Positions 52,322 to 62,808 are shown, numbered from the stretch's first letter. The stretch is 64,000 nucleotides of DNA from Acidobacteriota bacterium (GCA_003223295.1 QHYM01000100.1:1-64000), one strand, 5' to 3'. The notes: generated from the sequence alone by a model not told the origin. Program-made: numbers and translations.

Positions 52322-53197
52322 TTATTCGATTTCGATGTAGTCGCCGGCGTACACCTCAGATGAACTGAACGTGATCATCATCGTGGACGAATTGCGGCTC
52401 GCATTGAAAACAATACCCTCGCCGAGGATTTCTCGGGGCAAGTCGTTCCACCCGTAGCGCTGCGGCGCGCTTCCGAACCCGTACATCGTGAACTGATAAT
52501 CCTTTTCCTGCGGCACCGTTTCGGCTGTCGAGCCCTGGTAGCGGAATATTCGGAAGTAATCGCCAACCTTAACGCCTTGATTCGTGCCCAGATTTACATA
52601 CACGGCGCTGTTCTTCCCGAGGGCGTCGGAATGATCTTTCCCAGCCACGATCATGGCCACCGGCTTGCCGCTGACCGGCGCAAAATGATCAAACGCGCCA
52701 ACTTCCTTGAAGGAAGGCGTCTGGCGCTCCTGGTAGGGCAGGACAACATCTCCGCGCTGCATATAGTCGCAGGAGAAGATGACCTGGGCCACGGAAACCT
52801 TTGGCTGAACATTGACGACGCGAACTTGCCCCGCGTCGATATACGCCGTACCCATGGCCTTCATCAGTTTTTCCTGCCACTTGAACCACGGCGTATCGCC
52901 GGCGTAATCGTCGGGCCGCACAACGGAAAACCGGTCGCCAACGCGGACGCCTTTGTCTTGCCCGCGGTTGATGTATACGTAGTCGCCGTTTGTCCAGGTG
53001 AGCTTGTAGTTGGACTGCTCGCCGGAAACGAGCCGGAATTCTCCCGAGACCTTCTGGTCCGTCATAAAACCCGAGCAATTCACCATGTTGTAGTCGGGCG
53101 CCGTCACCACTTTCGGAGCGGTCCGAATCTCCTGGGACGAGCTCGCCGCAGCTCCCATCAACAGCACCAATGACAAAGCAGGTATTCTCACGCGCAT
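52322..53197 (-). CDS. Secreted protein with two SH3-like/FlgT-C-like repeats
   Basis: 291 residues from ATG 53197, eight bases after AAGGAG (TTG 53203 is also possible). The signal peptide is IPALSLVLLMGAAASS. Two internal repeats share the pattern YINRGQDKGVRVGDRFSVVRP (about residues 75-96) and YVNLGTNQGVKVGDYFRIFR (about 205-225), as in the C-terminal domain of the flagellar protein FlgT and related envelope proteins. An FSCDYMQRGDVVLPY segment lies between. A role in the envelope is likely, but no flagellar gene is present nearby. Confidence 0.7.
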   Translation of the reverse strand: MRVRIPALSLVLLMGAAASSSQEIRTAPKVVTAPDYNMVNCSGFMTDQKVSGEFRLVSGEQSNYKLTWTNGDYVYINRGQDKGVRVGDRFSVVRPDDYAGDTPWFKWQEKLMKAMGTAYIDAGQVRVVNVQPKVSVAQVIFSCDYMQRGDVVLPYQERQTPSFKEVGAFDHFAPVSGKPVAMIVAGKDHSDALGKNSAVYVNLGTNQGVKVGDYFRIFRYQGSTAETVPQEKDYQFTMYGFGSAPQRYGWNDLPREILGEGIVFNASRNSSTMMITFSSSEVYAGDYIEIE

Positions 53198-53365
53198 TTC
53201 CAAGACTCCTTCGAAGACACGCCTAACCGGCCGTGCGGGGACTTTTCCTAGCGAAATTATCAGGGCTCATCCCCTGCGTCAACCAGTAGCCTGGGGTTGC
53301 TTTACACTTTTGATACGGCATACTAGGAGCCGTCTTTTCAGTAGCTTGGCGGCATAGGGTGGGGA

Positions 53366-54868
53366 ATGGGTCTCTTTGGCGTAGGAGTCCAGCGCGTTTG
53401 TGCGGTCGTGGCGGCCACGACGGCATCGGAGATGTCCCGCCAGGTGCGTACCGCCCTGCGGAGCGCCCGGACCATTGAGCTGCGCCTCGATTGGCTGCGA
53501 AGCGATGCCGAGCGTTTGCGGTTTCTACGTTGGTTGAGGAAGCGCCGCCACGCAAGTGCAACATTTCTCGCCACTTGCCGCCGTAAAGAAGGTGGCGGGA
53601 GGTTCGCGGGAGACATCGCTCGCCAGCTTCACTGGGTTGCCCAAGCTCGTGAAGCGGGTTGCCAGTGGTGCGATATCGAGATGGAAACCTTCCGCGAGTT
53701 ACCGGAAGGTTTCCTGCGGGCCTATCCCGTACCTCCCCGCATCCTACTCTCGATCCACGACTTCGACCGTACCCCGAACTTGCCCCGAAACATCGTCGTC
53801 GCGCGCCACGGTCTGGTGGATGCCGTGAAAATCGCCGCCCATGCTAGGACCATCGCCGACAGCGTGCGCCTCTTGAAAGTGGCCCGGCACTCCCGAAACT
53901 TTGTAGCTGTGCCCCTGGGGGACGTGGGCTTACCCGCGCGCCTGCTTGCCCTTCGAGAAGGTAGCGAACTCGCCTATGCGCCCGTGGCGGAGGCGACGGC
54001 GCCCGGCCAGGTCCCTCTCGACGAAATGCTTCAGCTCTATCGCGCCCACTCGCTCAATCGGGGAACACACGTTTACGGGGTGATCGGCGACCCCGTCGGT
54101 CACTCGCTCTCGCCCTTGCTTCACAATACGGGATTCACGGCGCGCCACCTGAACGCTGCATATCTCCCTTTTCTCGTGCATCGGCTCGGCGATTTTCTAA
54201 AGGCCATCCCGGACTTTGGAATCCGCGGATTCAGCATCACTCTGCCGCACAAGCAGGCCATCCTCAAACATCTGAAAGAATGCGAACCGCTGGCGGCGGA
54301 GATTGGCGCGGTCAACACCGTTGTGGTCCGCCGTGATGGCTCGCTGTATGGTTGCAACACGGATTATGTCGGCGTGCTGCGGGCGCTTCAGCGCAAGCTA
54401 CGCCTACAGGGCAGTCGAGCCTTGATCTTCGGCGCCGGTGGCTCGGCGCGGGCTGCGGCGTTTGCCCTGGCGCGTGCCGGAGCTACGGTTTGCATTTGCG
54501 CCCGGCGCGAGAATGCCTCGAAGGAATTGGCCCGCGCGGTTGGCGGGGAAGTTATTCCTCGCCGTGCGCTTCGCACGGAATCCTTTGATGCCATATTGAA
54601 CGCCACACCGATCGGCATGCACCCTCACGAAGCCATTTCCCCTTTGTCGGCGGGTGAGTTACAATGTCGCATCGTCATGGATCTCATCTACCGCCCCGAG
54701 AGGACCAAGCTCTTGGAGATTGCGGCGCGAAAAGGGATTGCTACGGTATCCGGGGTGAACATGTTTCTCGCTCAAGGCTTTGCGCAGTGGGAAATCTGGA
54801 CCGGGAAGCGCGCTCCTGAAGCGGCCATGCGTCGTGCTGTTCTTTCCGCCCTGCGATGGCGTTCTTGA
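53366..54868 (+). CDS. aroDE: Bifunctional 3-dehydroquinate dehydratase (type I) / shikimate dehydrogenase
   Basis: Catalyses two consecutive shikimate pathway steps in one 500-residue chain. Residues about 10-225 form a type I dehydratase: Glu38, Arg40 and Asp42 in IELRLDWL, catalytic His131 in LSIHDFDRTP, and Schiff-base Lys155 in DAVKIAAHART. Residues about 235-500 form AroE: VYGVIGDPVGHSLSPLLHN, Lys296 in ITLPHKQAIL, Asp333 in NTDYVG, NADP-binding FGAGGSARAAA (355-365) and NATPIGM. Plants use the same domain order. It is followed by trpE/trpG, grouping aromatic biosynthesis. Confidence 0.93.
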   Translation: MGLFGVGVQRVCAVVAATTASEMSRQVRTALRSARTIELRLDWLRSDAERLRFLRWLRKRRHASATFLATCRRKEGGGRFAGDIARQLHWVAQAREAGCQWCDIEMETFRELPEGFLRAYPVPPRILLSIHDFDRTPNLPRNIVVARHGLVDAVKIAAHARTIADSVRLLKVARHSRNFVAVPLGDVGLPARLLALREGSELAYAPVAEATAPGQVPLDEMLQLYRAHSLNRGTHVYGVIGDPVGHSLSPLLHNTGFTARHLNAAYLPFLVHRLGDFLKAIPDFGIRGFSITLPHKQAILKHLKECEPLAAEIGAVNTVVVRRDGSLYGCNTDYVGVLRALQRKLRLQGSRALIFGAGGSARAAAFALARAGATVCICARRENASKELARAVGGEVIPRRALRTESFDAILNATPIGMHPHEAISPLSAGELQCRIVMDLIYRPERTKLLEIAARKGIATVSGVNMFLAQGFAQWEIWTGKRAPEAAMRRAVLSALRWRS

Positions 54869-54970
54869 TTTTTCCTCCTTCGACGCGACAAGAAGCCGGC
54901 ACTCACGCTCACTAAACAAAAGCTATTTCTACTTTGGACTTTCGATGTCTGACCGTAAACTCTTTCATCC

Positions 54971-56476
54971 ATGATTCAGCCTGACTTCCGCGAATTCCAG
55001 CGTCTCGCGAAACAGGGGAACCTCATCCCCGTCTACGACGTATTTTCCGCGGATTTGCTTACGCCCGTCAGCGCCTACCTGCGCATTGCGCAAGGCGCAC
55101 GCTACTCGTTTCTTCTTGAAAGCGTCGAAGGCGGAGAGAAAATCGCTCGCTACACCTTCGCCGGCGCGCATCCAGAAGAAGTCTTCCGCTACGGGAACGG
55201 TGCGTGTGTCCTCGAAGACCGCGAACGTCTCGTCTGGGAAGAGCGCGATCCCATCTCTTTTTTGCGCGAGCGCATCGAGCGTTTCCGCCCCGTCCGACTG
55301 CCCGGTCTGCCCCCGTTGGTTGCTGGCGCCATCGGCTACTTCAGTTACGACATGGTTCGCCTTATCGAGCGCCTACCCCAGCGTCTAGGCGACGAAATCG
55401 GACTTTACGACGCCGTGCTCATGTTCTACCACGGCCTCATTGCGTTCGATCACGTCCAGCACCGCTTGTGGATCGTCCGCAATGTTTTCACGGAGGGCCA
55501 CGGCAGCTTGCGCGCGAAATATGACGCCGCCGTGCGCGAAATCAAGAGGACGCGAGAGCTTCTCGAAGAGCCAGTCGCCGCGGAGCGCCCGAAGAAATCA
55601 CCCCAAACTTCCAAGCGCGCCCCTTTGAAAGTGAGTTCCAATTTCCGCCGCCCTGAATATCTGGACATCGTTCGCAAGGCCAAGCAGTACATCCGCGCGG
55701 GTGACATTTTCCAGGTGGTGTTGAGCCAGCGCTTTTCCGTGAAAGCGCAGTCCCACCCGTTTGAAATCTACCGTGAGCTCCGCGCGCTGAACCCCTCGCC
55801 CTATCTTTTTTATCTTCAGCTCAACGATGTTGCCGTCGTCGGCAGTTCGCCGGAAATGCTCGTTAAGGTGCAGGGACGCGACGTCTTTTACCGCCCCATC
55901 GCCGGCACACGGTGGCGCGGCAAGGATGAAGCCGAAGACCTGCGCCTGGAACGCGAAATGCTCGCCAGCGAGAAGGAACGCGCCGAGCACATCATGCTCG
56001 TCGATCTCGGACGCAACGATCTCGGCCGCGTCTGCGAATACGGCACGGTAAGAGTGGAAAAACTCCTCACCGTTGAGCGTTACTCGCACGTGATGCATAT
56101 CGTTTCGAGCCTGCGCGGCCGACTGCGCGAAGATGTCGATTGCTTCGACGCTTTGATGGCTTGCTTCCCGGCGGGAACCGTCTCCGGCGCTCCCAAAGTG
56201 CGCGCCATGGAAATCATCGAGGAGCTGGAGCGCACCCGCCGCGGCATTTACGCCGGCGGCATTCTCTACCTCGACTTCGCGGGCAACCTCGATTCCTGCA
56301 TCGCGCTTCGGACCATGGTCGTAAAAAATGGCGTGGCTTACGTGCAGGCCGGCGGCGGCATAGTTGCGGATTCCACGCCTGAAGGCGAATATCAGGAGAG
56401 CGTCAACAAGTCCAAGGCTTTGCTGGCCGCGCTCGAAGCCGCAACGCGCGCGAATGGGGCAGGGAAGCAGCGATGA
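54971..56476 (+). CDS. trpE: Anthranilate synthase component I
   Basis: Converts chorismate to anthranilate with ammonia from TrpG; first committed step to tryptophan. A 501-residue chorismate-binding enzyme with an N-terminal TrpE domain ([18 protein letters not shown], the feedback-site region). Catalytic-domain motifs are [77 protein letters not shown], and [20 protein letters not shown]. Overlaps trpG by ATGA. Confidence 0.94.
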   Translation: MIQPDFREFQRLAKQGNLIPVYDVFSADLLTPVSAYLRIAQGARYSFLLESVEGGEKIARYTFAGAHPEEVFRYGNGACVLEDRERLVWEERDPISFLRERIERFRPVRLPGLPPLVAGAIGYFSYDMVRLIERLPQRLGDEIGLYDAVLMFYHGLIAFDHVQHRLWIVRNVFTEGHGSLRAKYDAAVREIKRTRELLEEPVAAERPKKSPQTSKRAPLKVSSNFRRPEYLDIVRKAKQYIRAGDIFQVVLSQRFSVKAQSHPFEIYRELRALNPSPYLFYLQLNDVAVVGSSPEMLVKVQGRDVFYRPIAGTRWRGKDEAEDLRLEREMLASEKERAEHIMLVDLGRNDLGRVCEYGTVRVEKLLTVERYSHVMHIVSSLRGRLREDVDCFDALMACFPAGTVSGAPKVRAMEIIEELERTRRGIYAGGILYLDFAGNLDSCIALRTMVVKNGVAYVQAGGGIVADSTPEGEYQESVNKSKALLAALEAATRANGAGKQR

Positions 56477-57036
56477 TTCTGCTTCTGGACAACTACGATT
56501 CGTTCACTTACAACCTCGCTCAGTATCTCGGCGAGCTGGGTTGCAACGTCGAGGTCCATCGCAACGACAAAATCACGGTCGAAGAAATTGCCCGCCGCAA
56601 GCCCGAACGCATTGTCATTTCTCCAGGACCGTGCACGCCTCAAGAAGCGGGCATCTCCGTCGAGCTCATCGAACGCCTCGCCGGAAAATTCCCAATCCTG
56701 GGTGTTTGTCTCGGGCACCAGGCCATCGGCGCCGCTTTTGGCGGAATAATCATACGCGCGCCAAAGCTTTTCCACGGGAAAACCAGCCAAATCCATCACG
56801 ACGGCAAAAATATTTTCCGCAGTCTGCCCGACCCGCTCACCGCCACTCGCTATCACTCCCTCATTGTCGAAAGGAAATCTCTGCCCCGCGAGCTCTCCAT
56901 CACCGCGGAAACCGACGACGGTATCATCATGGGTCTCCGTCACCGCCGCCACAAAATCGAAGGCGTCCAGTTCCATCCCGAATCCGTCCTCACTGATTCC
57001 GGCAAGCAGCTTCTCTCCAACTTCCTGTCTTTGTAG
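56473..57036 (+). CDS. trpG: Anthranilate / aminodeoxychorismate synthase glutamine amidotransferase
   Basis: A 187-residue class I glutamine amidotransferase supplying ammonia to Trp[22 protein letters not shown] at the N-terminus, [13 protein letters not shown], nucleophile Cys79 in [10 protein letters not shown], and the His-Glu pair in [17 protein letters not shown]. The same protein may serve PabB in folate synthesis, as in many bacteria with a single copy. The start overlaps trpE; the stop codon lies at the edge of a palindromic repeat. Confidence 0.93.
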   Translation: MILLLDNYDSFTYNLAQYLGELGCNVEVHRNDKITVEEIARRKPERIVISPGPCTPQEAGISVELIERLAGKFPILGVCLGHQAIGAAFGGIIIRAPKLFHGKTSQIHHDGKNIFRSLPDPLTATRYHSLIVERKSLPRELSITAETDDGIIMGLRHRRHKIEGVQFHPESVLTDSGKQLLSNFLSL

Positions 57037-57056
57037 AGGCCGGGCTTTAGCCCGGC
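57034..57056. repeat. REP-like palindrome, copy 1
   Basis: TAGAG followed by GCCGGGCT-TT-AGCCCGGC, a perfect 8-bp hairpin (57039-57046 with 57049-57056) just after trpG and before the end of the convergent peptidase gene. It may also act as a terminator. A second, one-base-mutated copy is at 61990-62013. Confidence 0.7.
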
Positions 57057-57068
57057 ATTCTTGGAACG

Positions 57069-58625
57069 TCACCAGTTCAAAGCAGCCAAAATCGCCCCAT
57101 AAATCTCCATCCCGCGCCAAAAATGCCCGAGCCTCAGATTCTCGTCCGAGCTGTGCTGGTGATTATCGTAATTCACGATTGGCACGCCAATCCATTGCAA
57201 GCCCAAGTCTTCAAAGATGTACATGGGCACGCTTCCCCCCGTGGATGGCATGATTACTGTGTCGCGCCCCGCCGCTCCGCGGACTACCTCCACGACGGCT
57301 TTGGACACCGGCAAATCCATCGGCGTGCGCGATGCGCGATATCCTCCTTCATAAATCACTTTCGCCACCCGCGCATGCGCGCGCCGCTCCTCCAGGGTTG
57401 CCTCGTGGTCGACAACGAAAAATCCCTGCTTCTCGATAAACGAGGCAATCTGCTCAAACTTCTTCTTGGGGTCCTCGCCCTTCACCAGCCGCGCTTCCAG
57501 CGAAGCTTCTGCCTTTTCCGGCACCACGTTCTGCGCTTGTGAGCCGACGTACGCGCTGCGCAATCCGCGGACATTCAGCGAAGGTTCCATGATCAATTCC
57601 ACGAGCTTCTTTCCCCTGCCTTCCGGCTTCGCGATGCCGAGCTCGCGTTTCAGATCAGCGTCGTTCTCTGGCATTTCTGCCAGCGCCTTTTTCTCCGCTT
57701 CGCCCAGCGCTGTCACGTCGTCGTAATAGCCGGGGATCAGCACGCGCCCGTCCTCATCCTTCATCGACGCCAGCAGCCGCGACAATTCCATCGCCGGATT
57801 CGGCGCCCAGTTTCCGTAGTGCCCGCTATGCAGCGCGCGCACGGGACCATAAACCGTGACCTCGATCCCGATGTCGCCTCGATTGCCAAAGAAAACCAGT
57901 GGGCGCCCGCTCTGATGCACAGGCCCATCCGCGGTAATGAGCAGGTCCGCGCCCAGCAGATTCTTATGCAGCTCCAATGTCTTTTGCAGATTTGGCGATC
58001 CCGCCTCTTCCTCGCCCTCCAGAATCACCTTGAGATTCACCGCCAGTGGAATGCCTTTCGCCCTCAGCGCGTCCAGCGCCGCCAGCAGCGCCACGATCGG
58101 CGACTTGTCATCGGAAGACGAGCGCGCATAGATTCGCCAGTCGTCGTTGTACGCGCCGCGTGTATTGGCGCCGTTTGTCGGGAAGGGAATTCGCTTGCCT
58201 CCTGCCTCAATCGCTGCGCTTCTTAGCACCGGTTCGAACGGCGCGCCATCGGTCCATGCTGCGGGGTCGACAGGTTGCCCGTCGTAATGTGCATAGAAAA
58301 TCACCGTGCGCTTCGCTTCCGCCGAGATCAGTTTTCCGAACACCACCGGTCCGCGTCCCGTGATCGGCAGCAAATGCGTTTCGATTCCTCTGGCTTCCAG
58401 CATTTCCATCAAGTGCGCCGCATTCTTCTGAATGTTTGGCGCGTCGGTTGCAACATTCGGAAGGGCCAGAAATTCGCTCAGCTCCCGCACGATGCGGTCC
58501 TCGTTCTCCAGCCGGTACTCGCGCACCGCCTGGGCCAATTGCGCCGGCTTCGGAGGCCAGGTCTTTTGTCCCTGCGCTAGACACGGCAAAACGAGGGCCG
58601 CAATTGCGCCTACGATCTTCTTCAA
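57069..58625 (-). CDS. Secreted M20-family dipeptidase/carboxypeptidase
   Basis: 518 residues with a signal peptide (KKIVGAIAALVLPCLAQG). M20 metal and catalytic motifs are VIFYAHYDGQPVDP (His, Asp), YARSSSDDKSPIVALL (Asp), VILEGEEEAGSPN (Glu pair) and ALHSGHYGNWAPNPAMEL. The C-terminal STGGSVPMYIFEDLG and NYDNHQHSSDENL carry the last ligand. It resembles succinyl-diaminopimelate desuccinylase-like and carnosinase-type dipeptidases. Probably periplasmic peptide turnover. It interrupts the trp genes but has no obvious link to them. Confidence 0.88.
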   Translation of the reverse strand: MKKIVGAIAALVLPCLAQGQKTWPPKPAQLAQAVREYRLENEDRIVRELSEFLALPNVATDAPNIQKNAAHLMEMLEARGIETHLLPITGRGPVVFGKLISAEAKRTVIFYAHYDGQPVDPAAWTDGAPFEPVLRSAAIEAGGKRIPFPTNGANTRGAYNDDWRIYARSSSDDKSPIVALLAALDALRAKGIPLAVNLKVILEGEEEAGSPNLQKTLELHKNLLGADLLITADGPVHQSGRPLVFFGNRGDIGIEVTVYGPVRALHSGHYGNWAPNPAMELSRLLASMKDEDGRVLIPGYYDDVTALGEAEKKALAEMPENDADLKRELGIAKPEGRGKKLVELIMEPSLNVRGLRSAYVGSQAQNVVPEKAEASLEARLVKGEDPKKKFEQIASFIEKQGFFVVDHEATLEERRAHARVAKVIYEGGYRASRTPMDLPVSKAVVEVVRGAAGRDTVIMPSTGGSVPMYIFEDLGLQWIGVPIVNYDNHQHSSDENLRLGHFWRGMEIYGAILAALNW

Positions 58626-58655
58626 GGTATTTTCTCCCGAGTTTTCTGTTCGCGA

Positions 58656-59681
58656 CTAAGCTGCATTCGTGAACGCCTTAAGACTTGTCAGTTTCTCGCA
58701 AGACTCTCCGGAATCGATGGCGGAGCGCGCCAATTCTGCCGCGTCGCGGAAATTCTCAGACACTCCCGTTGCCACCAACGCCGCCGCGGCATTAATCACT
58801 ACAATGTCGCGCGGCGGTCCCGCCTCGGCCTCCAAAATTCGACGGATGAGCGAAGCATTCTCTTCTGCCGTTCCCCCGCGAATGGCCTCAATCGGCGCGC
58901 GCTTTACGCCAAACTCTTCCGGAGTCACGCCGAATTTTCGCACTTTCCCGTTGCGCACCTCGGCAACAGTCGTTTCTCCGGCCAGCGAAATCTCATCCAA
59001 TCCCCCCGCGCCGTGTACCACGAACGCGTGCTCTGTCCCTAGTTCCGCCAGCGTCGCTGCCACCAGGTCGATCACTTCCACCGAAAAAACGCCAAGCACC
59101 TGTGCCTGCGCGCCTGCGGGATTCGTCAGCGGACCTAGGAGATTAAACACTGTTCGCGTGCCAATCTGCTTCCTCGCCGGAGTCGAATGCCGCGTCGCTG
59201 TGTGCGCCGCTTGTGCGAACAAAAATCCGATTCCAATCTCCCGGATTGCGTGCCCATACCGTTCGAATGGCAAATCGATTCGCACGCCGAGTGCTTCCAG
59301 CACATCCGCCGACCCGCTCTGCGAACTCGCCGCGCGGTTTCCGTGCTTGGCCACGCGCGCTCCTGCGGCTGCCGCTACAATCGCCGCCGCGGTCGAAATG
59401 TTGAACGTCCCCGAAGCGTCGCCGCCGGTCCCACACGTATCCACCATGTTCGTTGGCCGCGCATCACCGTCCGCAAACACGCGGGTCGCGTGCCGCCGCA
59501 TCACTTGTGCGAAACCTGCAAGTTCCTGCGCCTGCACGGGCCGCCGGTTCAGCGCTTCGAGCAGCCGCACAATCTCGGGCGTCCCAAGGCGTCCCGAAAG
59601 CAGCTCTTCCATCAGCGATTCGGCGTCACCGCGCGTCAGGGCTCGGCCCGTCTCGACGCGTTCGATCAGAGTTAGGCTCAT
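58656..59681 (-). CDS. trpD: Anthranilate phosphoribosyltransferase
   Basis: Joins anthranilate with phosphoribosyl pyrophosphate, the second step of tryptophan synthesis. 341 residues, class-typical: DTCGTGGDASGTFNISTAAA (PRPP-binding), KHGNRAASSQSGSADVLEALG (metal and anthranilate site), FLFAQAAHTATRHSTPARKQIGTRTVFNLLGPLTNPA, and VVHGAGGLDEISLAGET. On the opposite strand to trpE/trpG, so it is not in their operon. The 193-base gap to sucC holds divergent promoters. Confidence 0.94.
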   Translation of the reverse strand: MSLTLIERVETGRALTRGDAESLMEELLSGRLGTPEIVRLLEALNRRPVQAQELAGFAQVMRRHATRVFADGDARPTNMVDTCGTGGDASGTFNISTAAAIVAAAAGARVAKHGNRAASSQSGSADVLEALGVRIDLPFERYGHAIREIGIGFLFAQAAHTATRHSTPARKQIGTRTVFNLLGPLTNPAGAQAQVLGVFSVEVIDLVAATLAELGTEHAFVVHGAGGLDEISLAGETTVAEVRNGKVRKFGVTPEEFGVKRAPIEAIRGGTAEENASLIRRILEAEAGPPRDIVVINAAAALVATGVSENFRDAAELARSAIDSGESCEKLTSLKAFTNAA

Positions 59682-59771
59682 CGCGCAGCGCCCCGGCAGC
59701 GGCTGTCAGCCATCAACAATTTACATTTGCTCGTCATTACCCCAGTTCTTTCCCAGTGAAATGGCGTGTTC

Positions 59772-59800
59772 TTGCTCCCTTTTCGTGTTCCGAGTACACT
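59772..59800 (+). promoter_or_regulatory. Candidate sigma70 promoter for sucCD
   Basis: TTGCTC (59772-59777), a 17-base spacer, and TACACT (59795-59800), 75 bases before the sucC ATG. Each box matches the consensus at four positions. Confidence 0.4.
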
Positions 59801-59874
59801 TTTATGTTTCGACTAGCCTCAAATTCTAACACTGGCTGACTGTTTCAAGCCCGAACGGGAACACAGAAACCTCA

Positions 59875-61044
59875 ATGAAGATTCACGAGTACCAAGCCAA
59901 AGCAATACTCGCGCGTTATGGCGTCACCACTCCTCGAGGCGAAGTTGCTTTCACCAAAGAAGAAGCGCGCGAAGCGGCGCAGCGCCTGAAATCCAACATT
60001 TGCGTCGTCAAAGCGCAAATCCATGCTGGAGGCCGCGGCAAAGGCGGTGGCGTCAAGCTCGCCCGTTCGGCGGACGAAGCGGCGGACATTGCCGGACACA
60101 TTCTCGGGATGAAGCTCGTCACTCCCCAGACTGGCCCTGCCGGTCGTATCGTCAAGCGCCTGCTGATCGAAGAAGGGCTCGACATCAAGCGCGAACTGTA
60201 TCTTGGTCTTCTCGTGGATCGCGCCTCCGGCCGCGTCCTCTTCATGGCTAGCGCTGCAGGCGGCATGGAAATCGAAGAGGTCGCCAAGAAAGATCCCGCC
60301 GCCATTTTGCGTGAGACCATCCATCCTTCCGTCGGCTTGCAACCGTACCAGGCCCGTAAGATTGCTTTCGGCCTCGGTCTGCCGCTCGAAGTCACCACGT
60401 ACGCTACGCCCTTTTTGCAAGCTCTCTACCGCGCTTTTACCGACACGGACGCCTCGCTCCTCGAAATCAATCCCTGCGTCTTGACGGGCGACGGCAAGCT
60501 CGTTGCCCTCGATGCCAAGATGACCTTCGACGACAACGCTTTATTCCGTCACAAGGAACTCCGCGAGCTGCGCGACCTCGATGAAGAAGATCCTCTCGAA
60601 GTCGAAGCCTCCAACTACGGCCTCAACTACATCAAGCTCGACGGCAGCGTCGCCTGCATGGTGAACGGCGCTGGCCTCGCTATGGCTACCATGGACATCA
60701 TTAAATACGCTGGCGGCTCCCCCGCAAATTTTCTTGACGTGGGCGGCGGCGCCTCGTCCGATCAGGTCAAGAATGCCTTCCGCATTTTGATGAACGATCC
60801 CGCCGTGAAGGCCGTGTTCATCAATATTTTTGGCGGCATTCTCCGCTGTGACGTCCTCGCTACCGGCGTAGTTGCCGCCGCCAAGGACTTGCAACTGAAA
60901 GTCCCTGTTGTGGTTCGCATGGAAGGCACCAACGTGGAGGTCGGCCAGCAGATTCTCCGCGAAAGCGGCTTGAACTTCACTATCGCCAATGACATGAAAG
61001 ACGGCGCCCAAAAAGTCGTGGCGCTCGCGGGAGGCGCCCGATGA
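59875..61044 (+). CDS. sucC: Succinyl-CoA synthetase, beta subunit
   Basis: With SucD, forms succinate and ATP/GTP from succinyl-CoA in the TCA cycle. 389 residues; ATP-grasp domain ([61 protein letters not shown]), then the CoA-ligase domain with [30 protein letters not shown] and [12 protein letters not shown]. Stop overlaps sucD by ATGA. Confidence 0.96.
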   Translation: MKIHEYQAKAILARYGVTTPRGEVAFTKEEAREAAQRLKSNICVVKAQIHAGGRGKGGGVKLARSADEAADIAGHILGMKLVTPQTGPAGRIVKRLLIEEGLDIKRELYLGLLVDRASGRVLFMASAAGGMEIEEVAKKDPAAILRETIHPSVGLQPYQARKIAFGLGLPLEVTTYATPFLQALYRAFTDTDASLLEINPCVLTGDGKLVALDAKMTFDDNALFRHKELRELRDLDEEDPLEVEASNYGLNYIKLDGSVACMVNGAGLAMATMDIIKYAGGSPANFLDVGGGASSDQVKNAFRILMNDPAVKAVFINIFGGILRCDVLATGVVAAAKDLQLKVPVVVRMEGTNVEVGQQILRESGLNFTIANDMKDGAQKVVALAGGAR

Positions 61045-61910
61045 GCGTCCTCGTCAACGAAAAAACGCGTTTGCTCGTTCAAGGTTTCACCGGCCGCGAA
61101 GGAACGTTCCACGCCCAGCAGATGATCGAGTATGGCACCAACGTGGTCGGCGGAGTCACACCCGGCAAAGGTGGAACCAAGCATCTCGAGCGTCCAGTCT
61201 TCAATACCGTGGCCGAGGCCGCCAAGGCCACTGACGCCAACGCCACTGTTATCTTCGTTCCCCCGCCATACGCGGCTGACGCCATCCTCGAAGCTGCCGA
61301 CGCTGGCCCTGCGCTTGTCGTTTGCATCACCGAAGGCATTCCCGTGCTCGACATGGTGCGCGTGGCCTCCGTCGTGGATTTCAAGAAGACGCGCCTCATC
61401 GGCCCCAACTGCCCGGGCATCATTTCTCCCGGCAAATGCAAAATCGGCATCATGCCGGGCCGCATTCACAGACAGGGAAATGTTGGTGTCGTGAGCCGCA
61501 GCGGCACGCTCACTTACGAGGCGGTTCATCAATTGACGGTTCTCGGCATCGGGCAGTCCACCTGCATCGGCATCGGTGGCGATCCTATCGTCGGCACGCC
61601 TTTCCTCGACGCCATCAAGCTCTTCAACGATGATCCCGACACGCGTGCGATCATTTTGATCGGCGAAATCGGCGGCAACGCGGAAGAACGAGCGGCTGAA
61701 TGGATCAAGGCCAACGTGAAAAAGCCCGTCGTCGGCTTCATCGCCGGGCAAACTGCGCCCCCGGGCCGCCGCATGGGCCACGCCGGCGCCATCATCAGCG
61801 GCGGCCAGGGCACTGCGAAGGATAAGTACGCCGCCATGGCCGCCGCCGGCATCCGTTGCGTCGAAACGCCAGCGGACCTCGGCTCCACCGCCGCCGCCGC
61901 CCTGAAATGA
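61041..61910 (+). CDS. sucD: Succinyl-CoA synthetase, alpha subunit
   Basis: 289 residues. CoA-binding domain: [51 protein letters not shown]. The ligase domain carries the phospho-histidine His247 in [14 protein letters not shown]. Translationally coupled to sucC through an ATGA overlap. Confidence 0.96.
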   Translation: MSVLVNEKTRLLVQGFTGREGTFHAQQMIEYGTNVVGGVTPGKGGTKHLERPVFNTVAEAAKATDANATVIFVPPPYAADAILEAADAGPALVVCITEGIPVLDMVRVASVVDFKKTRLIGPNCPGIISPGKCKIGIMPGRIHRQGNVGVVSRSGTLTYEAVHQLTVLGIGQSTCIGIGGDPIVGTPFLDAIKLFNDDPDTRAIILIGEIGGNAEERAAEWIKANVKKPVVGFIAGQTAPPGRRMGHAGAIISGGQGTAKDKYAAMAAAGIRCVETPADLGSTAAAALK

Positions 61911-61989
61911 ATTTTGGTAGCACCGGCTTCATCCTGTGCAGCTGACCCGATCTTGCAGCGCGAGCCTTTTGGTGGAGGTTTTGATTTTG

Positions 61990-62013
61990 TAGAGGCCCGG
62001 CTTTTAGCCCGGC
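61990..62013. repeat. REP-like palindrome, copy 2
   Basis: TAGAGGCCCGGCTTTTAGCC followed by CGGC: the same element as 57034-57056, with one stem transversion (GCCCGGCT instead of GCCGGGCT) and one extra loop T. It lies between sucD and ndk. Confidence 0.65.
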
Positions 62014-62043
62014 GTGTCGGTGCAATTTTGGAGGGATTTCTTC

Positions 62044-62463
62044 GTGTCAATCGAGCGTACTTTTGCAATCATCAAACCCGATGCGGTCGGGCGCAATCTC
62101 CAAGGCGAGATTCTTTGCCGTATTCACAAAGCCGGCTTCAAAATCGTCGCCATCAAATCCATGCGCCTCACTAAGGAAGAAGCCGGTGGCTTCTACGCGG
62201 TCCACCGCGAGCGCCCTTTCTTCGGCGAGCTCACTGACTTCATGAGTTCCGGCAAGATCTTCGCCATGGTTCTTGAAGCCGATGGCGCCATTTCCAAATG
62301 GCGCGAAACCATGGGCGCCACCGACCCAAAGAAGGCCGCTCCCGGCACTATCCGGCGTGACCTCGGCACCAGCATCGGCAACAATTGCACGCACGGCTCC
62401 GACGCCCCCGAGACCGCCGCCTTCGAAATCGGCTACTTCTTCTCCGGCCTCGAACTGATCTGA
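62044..62463 (+). CDS. ndk: Nucleoside diphosphate kinase
   Basis: Equilibrates nucleoside di- and triphosphates. GTG 62044 is chosen because GGAGGG lies 8 bases upstream and the product then starts at the family N-terminus ([17 protein letters not shown]). 139 residues, the usual length. The catalytic His117 is in [37 protein letters not shown] and [16 protein letters not shown] are conserved. Confidence 0.95.
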   Translation: MSIERTFAIIKPDAVGRNLQGEILCRIHKAGFKIVAIKSMRLTKEEAGGFYAVHRERPFFGELTDFMSSGKIFAMVLEADGAISKWRETMGATDPKKAAPGTIRRDLGTSIGNNCTHGSDAPETAAFEIGYFFSGLELI

Positions 62464-62484
62464 CTCTGCGTACGGGCGGGCTTG

Positions 62485-62515
62485 CACCGCCTTCCCTTGC
62501 GGTGGGCTTCGTTTT
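62485..62515 (+). terminator. Possible terminator after ndk
   Basis: A 6-bp stem CACCGC (62485-62490) / GCGGTG (62499-62504) followed by GGCTTCGTTTT. Short stem and interrupted T-run make this weak. Confidence 0.35.
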
Positions 62516-62574
62516 AGGAGTTCTTTCATCGTTGGCGCATTACTTCTTTACTTCATTTCTTCTAGAATCTTTCC

Positions 62575-62808
62575 ATGGATCCCCTTCGCGAACTCGGCCG
62601 CTCTCTCCTTCTCTCCGGCACTCTCCTCGTCCTTCTCGGCGCTCTTCTTTACTTTGGGAACAAGCTCCCCTTCCGCCTGGGAAAATTGCCCGGCGACATC
62701 GTCCACCACGGCGAACACACTACGTTCTACTTTCCTATCGTCACCTGTCTTGTCCTTAGCGCTGCTCTTTCTTTTATTTTTTGGTTGTTCTCCCACTTCC
62801 GCCGCTAA
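62575..62808 (+). CDS. DUF2905-family small membrane protein
   Basis: A 77-residue protein with two transmembrane segments (SLLLSGTLLVLLGALLYFG and FYFPIVTCLVLSAALSFIFWLF). The intervening FRLGKLPGDIVHHGEHTTFYFP is the DUF2905 signature (LPGDI..R..N..FYFP). The function of the family is unknown. Confidence 0.85.
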   Translation: MDPLRELGRSLLLSGTLLVLLGALLYFGNKLPFRLGKLPGDIVHHGEHTTFYFPIVTCLVLSAALSFIFWLFSHFRR

